Source: Oehlia diaphana (Eukaryota > Glomeromycota > Glomeromycetes > Glomerales > Glomeraceae). Taken from it: DNA of 59,169 nt. The position numbers and the translations under genes were made by a program. This document shows positions 22,123 through 35,604 of this stretch, one piece after another. The notes under the pieces were generated by a model. It saw only the letters and a list, made by a program, of their open reading frames with translations. It did no database searches and was not told where the DNA came from. Where the stretch lies: the NCBI GenBank assembly GCA_003833135.1, contig QZLH01000289.1, positions 27,220-86,388 of the forward strand. The letters run 5' to 3'. Each line of letters opens with the position of its first letter. Position 1 is the stretch's first letter.

Positions 22123-24684
22123 TTTTAATTATAAATTTAAAATTGATTATTTTTTTTTTTTTTTAATGAAAAATTATTTTATAAAAAAGATTTTTTTTTT
22201 TTTTTTTAGAAACGAAAAAAATGGATTTTATACCGAAAAATAAAATTTTTTGAGGGCATAGTGATATCAAATTTATGACATAATGACGTAAATGATCGTT
22301 GTGACGTTGTGTCACAAAAAATATGACAGTTTTTTTTTCTCACAAGAGAATAAAGAAAAAAAAATGAGTTCCCTCTTTAATCATTTACAATGGGTTCCCT
22401 CTTTTAAACAATCATTTATAAATTGAAAATTGAGGGACACAAAATTTGATCAAATAAGAAAAGATTATCGATCTTGTAAGCTCATACTAAACGTATTTCT
22501 ATTGAAGGAATTTTTTGTGGGGTGATTGTACGTTTAAATTTTAAACCCTTTTTTTTTTTTTAAGAAAAAAATTCTGTGATACAAGATTTAAACTTAAATA
22601 ATCAATGAATGTTACGAATTTTGCCTAGTATAAAAATGAGGCTGTTTGTTCAACTGCGGGAATATGATTGTATCACGTGCTACAAAAGGACATATAATCG
22701 AGATATTCGATTTAAAAAAGTTGTTTACTTAAAGCTTCGTACGTGATCGTGTTTCAACTGTTTCATGTGTCCGTGCTATCATTATGACGCATATATCAAA
22801 TTGAAAAAAAACAATCAAATTCATTTTCTTTCTTTACTTAAATTAGCAAAATTTTTATTCCGGTATTACAATACTATATATTGTTGATTCAAATAAAGTT
22901 AAATCATATACTGTAATTACAATATTTATCAAATTTAATTTATAATCTATAATATTAAAATTAACAATATTATTAATAAATTTGGTTAAAAGTTTTTTTA
23001 AAAAAAGCAAGCGTTCCCGAAGTTCCGAACGGGATTTCCAAGATTTCTAATTGATCGATCACATAAATTACGAACAATATTTCGGTACCTACCGCTACTA
23101 CTTATCGAGAATTGAAGGTTAATGGTAATTAAAAACGTCAATATTACATACTTGATATCGATGAAATAAAATGTTTGTTATCCTGAAAGAAAAAGAATTG
23201 ATTAAAATAAGAAGAACTGGTTAAAATAAAGAATCGGTTAAAATAAACAAAAATGCATTTATTTTTTAAATTTTTTTTTTTCATGAATTCCATCTCTAGA
23301 ATCATAAGATTGAATGTTCCATCTATCCAACGATGATACGATAATACAACATCACTTTGGTTGGTAGGTCGGTAATATAAATAATAGATATTTCATGGGA
23401 ACTATGAAATTAATATATTAATTACGCGTCATATTATCTGTTGTGTAATATTTACTCTAATGATTTTATGCAAAAAAAATATATTTATTAATCATGATTA
23501 TAATTTTTTTTTAATATATCCTAAAAAAAGAATTTCTTATTATTCTTTTTTAGTACTTTGCATAAACTTAAAAGTAAAAAGAAATAAGGTTGAATTTTAT
23601 TTGTTAGTATTAAAGTTTAACTTATGTCACACTTTTATCATGCTTATCTTACTTTAATCATGCTGCGTATTGTGAAGTGATTTGCGATCAATATTAGTAT
23701 TTGATCATAAACGCTTGCGAGTAACATGAACAACATGAACCCTGTTAAATTCTAGATCGTATCGAATCGGATTGACCGAAAGAATGCACAACCAATTAGA
23801 TTGTAGTTACAATTGATTGATTGGATTGGCTATATTATTCGTATGATTCTTTTACACATAGAAAGATCGGTATGACCGACCGCTAACTGCATACAATTTG
23901 CGATCAATCCGGGTCTGATCTAACTCCTTAGATAATTATATTTGTCACCAGATTTCACATGTGAATTCAAAAAGGCAACAATGATTAGTTTCATTCTCAA
24001 TTCGGGAAATGTTAGTGATTAACGTCCTTAGGTTAGGGCAATAATATTTTAAAAAGGAAAACCTTTACAATATTTTAATATTTATTTACAGTAATTTATC
24101 GAACATGCTTGGATCGGATTGGCTATATTATAACTTTCATACATAAGTTGAAGTTTAAATAATATTAATGATACATTTGGGAATAAAAAAATCTAATATT
24201 ATTGGTATTTGACGTAATTAATAATATTAATAATATTAATAATGATTATCTGAAATCTGAAACCAAAAATATCTAAACGGATTAAAAATTTAAATATTAT
24301 GTTAAATGATTAAGAAGAATTTGAAAATAAAAAATAATATTCGAATAATATTAATGTTGATACATATTCAACAACTTACCACATTCAGGCAAGAGGAATA
24401 AATTGGAAAACTCCAAGTATCTTTGTTGAAAAATTCGGAAAACCTAGATGTTTGAGTATATAATTAATAATATTCCTTTAAAACAAATTATGTGTTATAA
24501 AGTAACCAATGTGTTTTTTTTAAAAAAAAAAATTAAACAAAATAATAATTTGTTGCAACTATCCAATACAAAATTTGAACTTGGATTAGACAAAAGATTG
24601 CTGCCACATTTGTACATTTTAAAATGAAATTTAAAATAATTATATTATTTACCTTCTGCTTATAATTTAAAGGAAGGATTAATC
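22123..24684. other. Intergenic between acidic protein gene and PEX7
   Basis: Starts with the promoter region of the minus-strand gene ending at 22122. The remainder is AT-rich with a repeated phrase atcggattggctatatta (about 23825 and 24114). A 65-codon ORF at 23460 has no motif. Confidence 0.5.
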
Positions 24685-26043
24685 TTAACCCGATAAAGCG
24701 GGAGGTTGAAAAATATGAACATTCTCGTCCCAAGCACAAGTAGCAATTTGACCTTCAATATATAAATTATAATCTAAACCTAATACAAATTCAGTATGAC
24801 CATCATAAACTTCTATTAAAGGATTACTTTGTCTTGAAATATCCCATAATCTCATAGTCATATCATAACTTGCACTAGCAATTATATTACTATTATGTGG
24901 AGAACATTTTACTCTTCTTACAGCATATTCATGACCTCTTAAACATAATAATTCATGATCAGATCTTCTCAAATCCCATACTTTAATAGTTTTATCAGTT
25001 GAACCAGTTATTATCATATTTTCTTGATATTTATTCCAATCCATTGAAAGAATTTCAAATCCTGGATGTGCAATTATTGTTTGTATTGAATGAGGAAGTT
25101 TTATATCCCAAATCTTTATAGTTTGATCTCCTGATGCTGAACCAAATAAATCTGGATTATAAGGTGACCATATTGTATTATATACACAATTTGTATGTTC
25201 CACATTAAATGTTGTCAATGATTGCGGTCTATCTGGCGTCCACTTTTTTTTTTTTTTTTAAAAAAAAAATTAAATTAAATATATTATAATATTAACATAA
25301 TTTGAACTAATTTTATATATTTACCAATTTTATTGAATGATCCCATGAACCGCTAACAAAAGTATCCTTTTTAATTAAATTCCATTGTACCGAAAATACT
25401 TCTCTATTATGTTCATGCCAATTTTGAATTGGAAATTCCTAAGAGAAAGAAAAAAAAAACAAAATTAATAATAAATATATAAAATATATACATCAAATAG
25501 ATACATCACCACTGAAATACTAAACTGTTAATGTGATATCCCATAATTTTATAGATCCATCACCACTTGCTGTTACTATTTGATTTTCATTGATTTCACT
25601 CCATGAACAATCATATAATCCGTCTTGTGTATCATAACTAAAAAATAATTAAAAATTTTTTGTTAGGAACGATTAATGATACAAGATTATGATAGAATCA
25701 TTCTTTAATATATATATATATAAATTTTTTTAAAAAATCAAATTATATTTTTATATTATATTACATTCTTACATTCTTTCAACTTCAATACCACCAGGTC
25801 CAACTCCAGTATTTAAAACGAATAATTTTCCATTACCAACCAACCCGAAATTTGCTGATGTAGCACATGCTATTTTATTTTCAAAAAATGGACTAAATTG
25901 TAACTTTTCAATAAATAAATAAAAAATTTCAATTAAAATAAATTATAAATAAATTATGATTATTTAACTGAATGATATATATATAAAATATCATATAAAT
26001 ATACCGAATATCCATTATATCCTTGAGTACGAAATTTCAACAT
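24685..26043 (-). CDS. PEX7: Peroxin 7, PTS2 receptor (WD40)
   Basis: Five exons: 26005-26043, 25773-25903, 25526-25637, 25325-25438 and 24685-25242, giving 317 residues, close to the usual ~320 of PEX7. The first exon gives MLKFRTQGYNGYS. WD repeats follow with PEX7-like landmarks: QDGLYDCSWSE, ASGDGSIKLWD, VSGSWDHSIKLW, NTIWSPYNPDLF, ASGDQTIKIWD, HPGFEILSMDWNKY, GSTDKTIKVWDLRR, GHEYAVRRVKCSPH and ASYDMTMRLWD. PEX7 binds the PTS2 signal of peroxisomal matrix proteins in the cytosol and delivers them with a co-receptor to the peroxisome import pore. All introns are short with GT/AG ends and consistent phases (0, 2, 0, 0). The methyltransferase gene upstream is divergent. Identification rests on motif order along the whole length. 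Confidence 0.92.
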
Positions 26044-26802
26044 GTTTTTTTTAGAAATTTTTCAATAATATATATATATTTATTCCAGTTAAGGAGAAAG
26101 AAAAAAAATATTCTCCATGTGATTAAGATTTACGCCGTATTGATTATCATGGTTATCATGGAATGTAATATCCCGACGTAGTGTAACACTGGATAAAATT
26201 GATCAAAAAATATCAAAAAAAGTTAAATCCTTTAATTTTGGCCAAGTTGGCTAAGATTTAATTTAATATCATTTTAGTCTTCCCTGAAAAGAGTAATTCA
26301 AGTAACTGATGTACGTAACATTTTAGAATGATATGATTTCGTGTTATTAAAAATTATTTGTACACGTGAAATTTCATGCATGTTAATCATATTTAAACCT
26401 ATCAAAGTTAATTCCGATTTCGTTCAATCCCAAAAATCGCTCCAGAACATCAAAGAACACGTTAAATATTATTCTTGTTAATTACGTACGCTTATATTCG
26501 GAAAAATAATATCATCAACCAACCGGAAGGGAAATAAAATGATTAATTATTTACTAAAAATAATCACAACCCGTAACACATGGAAAGTTTAATGCAAGTA
26601 ATTTAAGCCAATAATTTAGATCATAAACTTTATTTAAATAATGAAATTTCTTGAAATATAAAAAAAAAATTTTTTTTTTTCTCTTACTTTTGTTATTTTA
26701 ATTTTTAATAACAAGAAAAAAAAAAATAAAAATAAAAAATAAAAAAAGGAAAAAAGGAAAAAAAAAACATTTAAAAAATAAAATAAAAAATAAAAAATAA
26801 AA
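26044..26802. other. Divergent intergenic region PEX7 / methyltransferase
   Basis: Shared upstream region of two divergent genes. The last 150 bases before 26803 are an A-rich tract. Part of it (26747-26785) recurs at the left edge of the second gap (45331-45369). Confidence 0.5.
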
Positions 26803-27771
26803 ATGGGAAATACGATAACAAAAATAAAAAAATACAATCGTAATAATCGTAATAATCGTAATAATCGTAATAAAAATCAACACAAATCTTTATTTAATAA
26901 TAATGATGATGAAACTATAGATAGATTACAAATTTTACATCATTTTTATAGAGACCAATGGAAAGGAAATTTTAATGCACCGATTAAAGAAATGTTAAAA
27001 AATGGAGGATTAATGATTCTTGATGTAGGAAGTGGAACAGGTACATGGACTTGTGATATGTCAACAGATTTTCCATTAAATTTATATTTTGGGGTTGAAA
27101 TCTTACCAATATTTCCACATGAAAAACCAAGAAATATAGTATTTTTGATAAATGATATATTAGAAGGGTTACCATTTCGTTCAAATTCATTTGATTATAT
27201 ACATTTAAGATTCATGTCATTAAGTTTAAAACCTGATGTATGGCAAGATAAATTGATAAATGAACTTGCGAGAGTTTTACGACCCGGAGGGTATCTAGAA
27301 ATTATGGAAAATGAAATCACTGTTTCAAATCGTGGTCCAAATGTTCAAGAATTTTTTGATAGAGGTAAAATGATTCGCGTTATATATTGTATATAATTTT
27401 TTTTTTAAATGATTCCTCATTTTTTTCTTTTTTTTTTTATATTTCATAAAAAAGTTCATGAAGAATTACGATCAGAAGGTTATAATCCAACCATCATAAA
27501 GTTAATGAAAGAATTTTTAATAAATTCTGGAAGTTTTAAAAATGAAGATATAAAACATACAATAATGTATGTACCTATGGGTGAATGGGGTGGTAAATTA
27601 AGTGAAATGGGATTAAAAACTTATTATTCATTATTAAAAGTATTTGCTAATATGATTAAGATTCCTAAAAAACAAAATATTGATTCTTACTTGGATTTGA
27701 TTAATGAAGAGATTAATAATTATAAATCTTGTATGATCAGCCATAGGTTTGTTGCAAGAAAAAAAAAATAA
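26803..27771 (+). CDS. SAM-dependent class I methyltransferase
   Basis: Two exons, 26803-27364 and 27455-27771, join through a GTAAAA donor and a phase 1 intron to give 292 residues. Motif I is ILDVGSGTGTW (residues 72-82), the SAM-binding loop. The acidic VEI follows the second strand, FLINDILEGLPF corresponds to motif II/III and INELARVLRPGGYLEI (152-167) is the post-core signature of UbiE/COQ5-like fungal methyltransferases. Residues 10-24 are an Asn-Arg repeat coded by a 9-base microsatellite. The C-terminal exon encodes a helical cap (EELRSEGYNPTIIKLMKEFL). The substrate cannot be told. Related small methyltransferases are numerous in fungi and often of unknown function. The start is the only ATG before motif I and sits after an A-rich leader. 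Confidence 0.85.
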
Positions 27772-28154
27772 TTTAAGTAGTTAAATATGATATTTGATCT
27801 AACCTTAGAAATCTTTTTTTGGCGCAAATAAAAAAGGCGAGTATTTACCCCGCATAATTCCTTCGAATGAAAATTTTTTTCTCAAAAAGAACAATGTAAA
27901 AATAGGTATTCATTCATCGAATCATTTTTTAAACATATAATAATAGTTACACTTATTCCCTTGTAATTTATAGACCCTTGCATCTTTTTTTAAAATGATT
28001 ATTTATGTGGCTGTTTATATTTTATAAACAATTATGTAACGTGGAAAAATGAACAGCTTATTGATTACTCGTGAGATCAAACTGATACCATACATCTCAT
28101 ATATAAATAAAAGATTATTTTTGTTCCCTTGAAAATTTTTTTTTTTATTACAAA
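27772..28154. other. Intergenic, methyltransferase to BTB gene
   Basis: AT-rich spacer. Ends with a poly-T stretch just before the ATG at 28155. Confidence 0.5.
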
Positions 28155-29718
28155 ATGTCTACTACAACAACATCTACAAAATTTTTAAAATCCTTATCAT
28201 CCGATTTTACCAAATTACTTTTTAATGCTGATGATTATAATGTTATTATTAAAGTTGGTGACTCGAACTTTAAAGCACATTCTTGTATTTTACGTGCTAG
28301 GTCTCCTTATTTTCATTCAGCTTTATCTAGAGATTGGGCAATGAAAGAAGGAAATAATATTATTTTTGAAAAACCAAATATTTCCCCTAAAATTTTTGAA
28401 ATGATATTAAGGTATATATGATATGTTCTTTTTTTTTTATATTTTTTTTTAAAAAAAAAATTTTTAAAATGATTTTTTTTTTTTCATTTTCATTCATTTT
28501 TATTTTTTTATTTAATTTTTATATAATAGTTATTTATATTCTGGTACCATTTCTCTTGAACAAGAACATCCAACAACTATCTTGGATTTATTGACAGCAT
28601 CAGATGAATTAATTCTTTTAGAATTATTTACTTTTGTAAAAGAATATTTTTTCGAAAAACATAATAAATGGATTAGACAACATCCTCTTCAAATTTTATA
28701 TCATACAATTTTTCGTATTGAAAATTGTTTAGAATTACAAGATTTATGCTTGGAAATAATTTGTGAAAATCCTGAATTAGTATTTGGTACAACAGCTTTT
28801 ACAGCTATAGAAGAATCTGTTTTAATCTCAATTCTTAAAAGAGATGATCTTCAAATGGATGAAATTGATTTATGGGATTATTTAATTCAATGGGGTATCG
28901 CTCATACTTTTAATATTAAATCATCATCAAATTTCAATCCATCTCTATTATCACAAAATGATCTTTTAGAATTATCAGAGACCTTAAAAAATTGTGTTCC
29001 TTATATTAGATTTAATCATATAAATATTAAAGATTTACCTTCAAGATTGAAACCTTTTGAAATTTTATTATTAAATCATAAAAAAATTTCATCAATAACT
29101 TATAATAATAATTCATTAATTAATAATATTAATAATGAAATTACTTCTTTTCTACTTGATTCAAAAATTATTAAATTAAAACATGTGGCTCATATAGCTC
29201 GTTGGATAGATCATCAAGAAGATAAAAATAATATTCGTGATTATAGAAAACTTCCTATTTATGATTTTAAAATACTTTTACGTGGTAGTAGAGATGATTT
29301 TAGTGCAAGTACTTTTCATAAATTATGTGATAATAAAAATGCTACAGTTATTATTATTAAAGTTTTTGGTACAAGAGAAATTATTGGAGGTTATAATCCT
29401 ATTAGTTGGAAAGGTGGATTTTTTGGTTCTTGGATGAAATCACAAGATAGTTTTATTTTTTCTTTAGGTGACGGAGAAAATAATTTAAGAGAATCTTCAA
29501 AATTATGTAGAATAAAACCTGAAAATGTAAATATGGCAGTATTTTGTGCTAATATGAGAGGTCCTTGTTTTGGTTATCGTGATTTATGGATGCCTAATTT
29601 TAATAATTTGGCTATAAATTGTGATAGTGATTGTAATTATTATAATGGTAAAATTATAGAACCAAAAAATTTTGATATTGAAGATTATGAAGTTTTTCAA
29701 ATTATTAAAAGAGAATGA
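28155..29718 (+). CDS. BTB-BACK-TLDc domain protein
   Basis: Two exons, 28155-28411 and 28530-29718, with a phase 2 intron, encode 481 residues. The BTB/POZ fold runs from about residue 15 to 120 (DDYNVIIKVGDSNFKAHSCI, ILRARSPYFHSAL, then YLYSGTISL across the intron). A BACK-like helical region (residues about 130-250, including LELQDLCLEIICENPELVF) follows. The C-terminal TLDc-like domain (about 298-478) has LLRGSRDDFSASTFHKLCDN, VIIIKVFGTREIIGGYNP, SFIFSLGDGENN and a closing FGYRDLWMP. BTB-BACK proteins commonly act as Cullin-3 substrate adaptors. TLDc domains are linked to oxidative-stress responses and V-ATPase regulation. This fusion is heavily expanded in glomeromycetes and individual targets are unknown. 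Confidence 0.9.
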
Positions 29719-30475
29719 TTTTTTTTTTTTTATTTTTTTTTTTTTATTATTGTTGTTGTTATCGTAATAATTATCACATAATCATGTAATCTTGAAATTT
29801 TTTAAATGTCAATAAACTTTATATAAACTTTAAAAAAAAGGGAATTTTTTTAAAAAAGCCATTATTATAATTATATCCTTTCCCTTTAAAATCTAAATAA
29901 TAAATAATAAATAAAATAATAAGAAATTCCCAAGATTGTTTAAATCGAATAAGTTGCTTTTCTTAATGTGGAATTAAACCGATTAAACATTCCAGTTGAT
30001 CATCTCAAAATATTTCACTTGTTTATTATTTAATAGTTTTTTTTTTCTTGGTCCAATTATTCCCATAATCAAAATGAGATTGAAATGTAAACTCTAATTA
30101 TTATTTTGTTAATACGGAGATAAAAATAATTTGTAAAGATATACGTACGCATAACCTGTGTTTACGTAAGTTGTACAGTTCAAAAAAGTAATGGGTTTAC
30201 TTGTTATGGATGTAGGGGGCTAGACATGGAACATCCAGTACCCGGTCCAATACATTTATACATGATCTACATATAAATAAATATACTTTATATAAAAAAA
30301 ATTTTATTAAGATATTATATGATAACAAAATCTATATCTTACATATATAATCCTATATAATCTAATATATATAATCCTATATAATAATAATCTAATGTTC
30401 TTGTTTTTTAAGTTATACATACTTTTGATAAAATTAAATGGATTTAAGACTAGTGTATTAATTATATTATCATTA
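29719..30475. other. Intergenic, BTB gene to Argonaute 3' end
   Basis: Poly-T and AT-rich spacer between the ends of convergent genes. No feature beyond short TATA repeats (30340-30390). Confidence 0.5.
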
Positions 30476-33400
30476 TTAAAGAAAATACATAAGATTTGTT
30501 AATGGCTTGCTCACACTTGCGCAAGTAGCAGAACCTTCTGATGATGATTCGCCTTGCCAAATGGTATAGTGTCTTGCACGATTACAAATTAGATGTGCAT
30601 AATAAGCAGGAGTTACAATAGATATAGACGACGTGCATCTGAATATTAAAAATAATTAAAACATGGAGCGGAAATAATTAAAACTTATGGAGTGGAAATT
30701 TAAAATTATATAACAAACCTTGCATTTAAATAACATAATTTATTAGTTAATGATTGAAAATCATCGGCTTTAAATTTATTGTCGTCGACCAATACGCGAT
30801 AATGTGTAGGACGTCCAGTACCCAGAAGACTGGCATGGGATTGAAGGACTATGTGAAAATACATAATTTACATAATTAATAACTTAATATCATATCAATG
30901 AATCGTACTTGACAATATAATTAATATAAACTTACAAAAGTCAAACTCTTGTTTCACCACAATTCCTGTATCAACAACCGTTCCTGGTCTGCAATTACCA
31001 CGATCACTGTCACGTTGATTAGTTGGCTCAAATCTAATATTTATAAAAAATGTTTTAAGTAATTATTCAAAAATAAAACATAATAGTATAAAACATATAA
31101 TAGCGTAGAAGATTACCTAGTATGATGTCTTTTTTGTACAATAATGAAAGTCAAATTTGGTGGATTGTCACCATATCCTCCTTTAAAGGCCTTTCTCAAC
31201 ATATCTACTTCTACCTCCATAACCTTGCGAAATTGTCCCTCGCTGACTCCATCACGGTAAAATAAAATTCTTTGAGGGAGACGACCATTTTTAGCCCGAA
31301 AAGCTTTTAGTAAATCGATAACCATAAGATCTAGCTCTTCAATGGTCTCATTACGTGGCTCTTTATTCATACTATATCGACCGCTATAAATAGTTGCAGC
31401 CGCATCCATGGAAGCACAAACTGATGCGATACTAGGCATATGTTGTTCATGGACTCCCGAGTGATAAACATCTGCACCAAAAATCATTGTCTAAATATTA
31501 TAATGAAAATAATAAAAATTAATGCAAATACGATAATATGAGAAATAAGCGTAATTATAAATTCATACTTACAGGTACAGAAGATACAAAATCTATTTGT
31601 CCAGTCGATAACGAATAATTCCTACCTCCAAGCTTTGCATTTATTTTTAAACCGACATTTACACAAAATTGTTCGAATCCTTTTGGTTTTCTAATATTCT
31701 TGTTCAAAACGCATTGAGTACGGATAGACAATTCAGTTTCTGCAATGCGCTTAATATCACTATATAAACGAGATCGTTCTCTCATTACAACTAGGACCAA
31801 TTGAACCGGCTCATCTTTATTCATTCTAGCTCTTTCAGCAGCCTGTGTTAATCCCTATAAAATTGATAAATAAAAATTATTATATATGTGTAAAATATTA
31901 ATATTTACTATCAATATGAAATTTAGATTTAAAGAAAATATTAATTATTTACCCTCTTAATATCTCCATGTTGATTAAAAATGACCACTGCTGGCTGATT
32001 AACAATATTCTTTAAAAGATAAAAAAGGGGGGATTAAAAATCATTTTCTATAATAATTTTCCAAAACAAAAGTTTTGTAAAATCTTACCATTCCTTTCTT
32101 GTTTAAAGTTTCAGTTAATTGCCTCCCAAATTGTGCAATTGCATTCTGATGATCACCTGACAACGCTAGTATGGACCAATTAGTTAACTTCTTGCCCTAA
32201 TTTATATTCGAAGGGAAATAAAGATCATCAAAAAAAAAATTTCTCGATTTGTTATTAATATTATTATTATTTAACTTACATCTTGAATTACTTGACTAAC
32301 GAAATTCCAACGTCCTGTATCTACTTTTTGATTTTGCTGACCTCTATCTCTATTGAATGATATTGATACAGGAGGAAGAACACGGCCTATGAAAGATTTA
32401 ACTCATTAAATAACTTTAACACTTTTTATCATAAAGCACAACATAAACGTTAATAAATCCTTACCTTCAACTACTATCATTTCAGTATCAACGCCCATAT
32501 TAATTGATCTCAAGTTTTCGTCTTGACCATAACGAAAAACGTTGTGAATAGCATCTCTGATTGATTGAAAACGTTCACGAGGTTTTACACACGTGTATTT
32601 TATCATATCAGCGCGACCATTATCAGTAATATCACCTTTGAAAGGTTGGTCTAAAAAGATTGTATTTGTAAGTAACATGATGCATAGATTAAAAAAAACC
32701 ACATCGAATTAATCTTGTATTACAAACCTGGTAATATCTCGCAGACCTCTAAAGGAAAACAATTTTTACTAACTTTAATACAAGGAAGACTTCCAAATGC
32801 AAGTTTCATTCCATATTTCTTTGCGAAGAACTGGGTAACTGAAGTTTCCCTTTCTTCTTCATCTCTAAATTTGATATTATTTGCAGAATCTTTTGATAAA
32901 TCATCAATTGAGTATATGGACCTTTTATTATCACCACGATGTAGGACACGAATTCTAAGGGATTTTATTGCCTATTTAAACAATGAATAATGTTTAATTA
33001 TATGTAAATAGAATTTTGACACAAAAAAATTTTAATATACCTTAGCTAATGTCCTTCTGTCTTTATCATCGATTCCACGTCTTAGATCATCTTTTCTACG
33101 ATTTAGGATACCAGCAGCAATATCTACAACGTTTCCAGGTGGACAAAAAATACCAGAACATACATCAACATTAACGGTAAGATCGTCTATAAATATTATT
33201 TATAACGATTTATAACGATGGTTTAGTAAAGCAATAATAGATAAATAAATAAAATTCAAAATTATAAAATAAAATAAAAACTCACTCCATCCTACTCTCA
33301 AAGATTGGCAATGTCCTTGTCTTAACTCAGCACCACCACTCAAAATAACTCTATGATTATTAGAAGCATAAATTCCTCTTCCAAGAGACACATAGTTTGT

Positions 33401-34064
33401 ACGCACTTTGTAATTTAGGTAAGCGTTGAGCGCGTTCATACAAGTTTGAACATTTTTGTTCCATGCTTGCTTTGACTCCATAAAATCCTTTATATGTTGC
33501 AAATTAAATTCTTCCTTAAATTTAATCTTTATTTTAAAAGTTGTGATTTTACCAGCCGGTTCACTTGGTGGGAGAGGTAACTAAGATAAAATAATAAAAA
33601 TTAATAAATGGAATGTATGAATGAATGTATGAATAAAAAATACGAACCTCGAATTCATCGTGTTCCAAGGATAATTTAGTAGAACAATATATCATATCAT
33701 TCCAGTTAAAGATTGGTAGACTTTTACCAAACTTATTTTGTTTTTTGATTTCTTCAAAGACTTTCCAACGTACTTTTTTGCCAATTGTCCTTCCAGAACT
33801 TGAAGTAACATTGTAATTGTATAAGTATAATTTTAAATTTGGGAACTATATATGTGTTTTTTTTTATAATAATAAATTAATAAGTTTAAAAAAAAACGTG
33901 AAAATTTATTAAAAATAAATTATAAATTAGATTTTTACCTTAGAAATTTTAAGGTGATTTGCTCGAAGTTTAACTTTTTGACCTAAATTTCCAATTCCTG
34001 GTCTAGGTGCTACACCTTCTTTCACAGTAATTTTTTCTAATTGTTTTTCGAGATGTGTTGTCAT
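30476..34064 (-). CDS. AGO: Argonaute, complete, DEDH catalytic residues present
   Basis: Fourteen exons on the minus strand: 33939-34064, 33648-33845, 33286-33580, 33041-33186, 32728-32971, 32465-32650, 32280-32386, 32089-32196, 31953-32009, 31573-31854, 31117-31490, 30936-31033, 30719-30848 and 30476-30638. All phases agree and give 837 residues. The N domain starts RPGIGNLGQKVKLRANHLKI. The L1 linker (VNVDVCSG), PAZ (VTQFFAKKY...LPCIKVSKNCFPLEVC), MID, and PIWI follow. The slicer tetrad is visible: Asp in FGADVYHSGVH, Glu in PRNETIEEL, Asp in LFYRDGVSEGQF, and His in PAYYAHLICNRARHY. QKRHHTR and RPTHYRVL are also conserved. The protein should bind small RNAs and cleave complementary transcripts. 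Glomeromycetes have many AGO paralogues, so a specific orthologue is not claimed. Apparent plus-strand ORFs here are shadows. Confidence 0.95.
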
Positions 34065-35604
34065 ATTTATATACTGCAGGAATTTGTGACACGGGAAAAT
34101 TTGACACAGATCCTAGTAGATTTAGAAAATATTAAATATAGCATCGTTAAAAAAAAATTTTTCGCTAAAAAAAACCTGTATTTTTTAAAAATTTATTGGT
34201 AATTTTTATTAAAATAATAAATTATTTTTCCGGATTTCAACCGGAATTCAATTTTGTAACCTTCTAATAATGTTTATCAAACATCGTTCAAATTTTTTTT
34301 TTTTTTAAAAAAATTTCTCTAATTTATTGGTTGTACTTACTTGTGTTTAATTAAAGGTTTACTTTAAACAGTTTAAACTTGTGTTTTTGATCTTTTTTTT
34401 TTTTAAAAAAAGGATAAATTATTTGAGGTAATACGGTACAAAAATCCTTTTTTTTTTTTTGCTTTTGTTCAAAAGAAAAGTAAATTGATAGGAAAAAAGG
34501 ATAAAAAAAATCAAGAGAAATTATCCGGTTCTATATATATAATTTTGTTGTACGAGAGATTTTCCTTTTTGAGGAGACAATAACCATAGGGCTTCTGACT
34601 AGAAAGATAATGCAGTAAGTGTTACTGCGAATTCAATCAACCAAAAAATTCCAAATGAAAAAGTGATAAATGTGGAACAATAAAAAAAAAAAAAAAAAAA
34701 AAATTTTTTTTTTAGGTTTTACTTTCTAATTTAACGGGGATTATTTCCGCCATTTACCGTCTTTTATCTATGTCATCGTACGTTCCACACTAACCTTTAA
34801 TATAACTTTACCTTTTTAAATTGTTATTGTTTCTTTAAAAGTCCTTTTCGAACTTAGAAAAAAGGTTTCATTGAGTTTCATTATGTCCATTGTGACGAAA
34901 ATAGATTTCTTTAATTCATAAATTAATAAAGAATTTCATTACCTTATTAACAGCGTAATTGCGACACTTTAGTAAATTTTAATTGCAAATTAATTCTAGA
35001 GCACAATTGAAAAGAACAATATATATAAATAAATTATCATTCCCCCCAAAAAATATTACAATTTTATTAATTCTTTTCCAACTCCGCAATTCTATACAAT
35101 TTTAGCCCTTGATCTACTATAATTGAGTACTTAACATGAAAATTCACATTATATTTATGTACGTCATATCAACTAATATGGATCATCAGAGATCATTTAA
35201 AATTTACCCAAATTTATCAACTTTTTGACTTTTGTAACGTTTTACGATGATTACAAAAGTACAAATCGAAGGCACAGTACAGGACAAAGGCATTAGGTGC
35301 AGAACAAGAAAATTACGCGTTAAAAAGTGATTTTGATGCAATAGATTTATTATGTATGATATTGTGAAAATGTTAATGATGATAAACTGACAAAAAAGAT
35401 GAATAAAAAGATGAATATATAATAATAACAATAAATGATAACAATAAAAAAATAATAATAAAAATAATAGAAAAATAATAATAATAATAAAAAAAAAATA
35501 GTAATAAAATAAAAATATACAAAATGTCTATAAATAAATAAATAAATATATATATGTATGTATATAAAGTACAGTATATAAAAGTCTTTATAATCCTTAT
35601 TAAG
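34065..35604. other. Intergenic upstream of Argonaute
   Basis: Promoter side of the Argonaute gene. Many poly-A/T runs (for example 34681-34712). ORFs of 75 and 83 codons at 35.2-35.6 kb are low-complexity Ile/Tyr/Phe translations of AT repeats and are not supported. Confidence 0.5.

Noticed and set aside
26634..26883. Phe/Ile-rich minus-strand ORFs suggesting membrane proteins
   Set aside because: Translation of an A-rich leader and of the AAT/CGT microsatellite; no start context or conserved pattern.
32715..32990. 91-codon plus-strand ORF inside Argonaute
   Set aside because: Covers the PAZ-coding exon, whose minus-strand frame matches Argonaute throughout.
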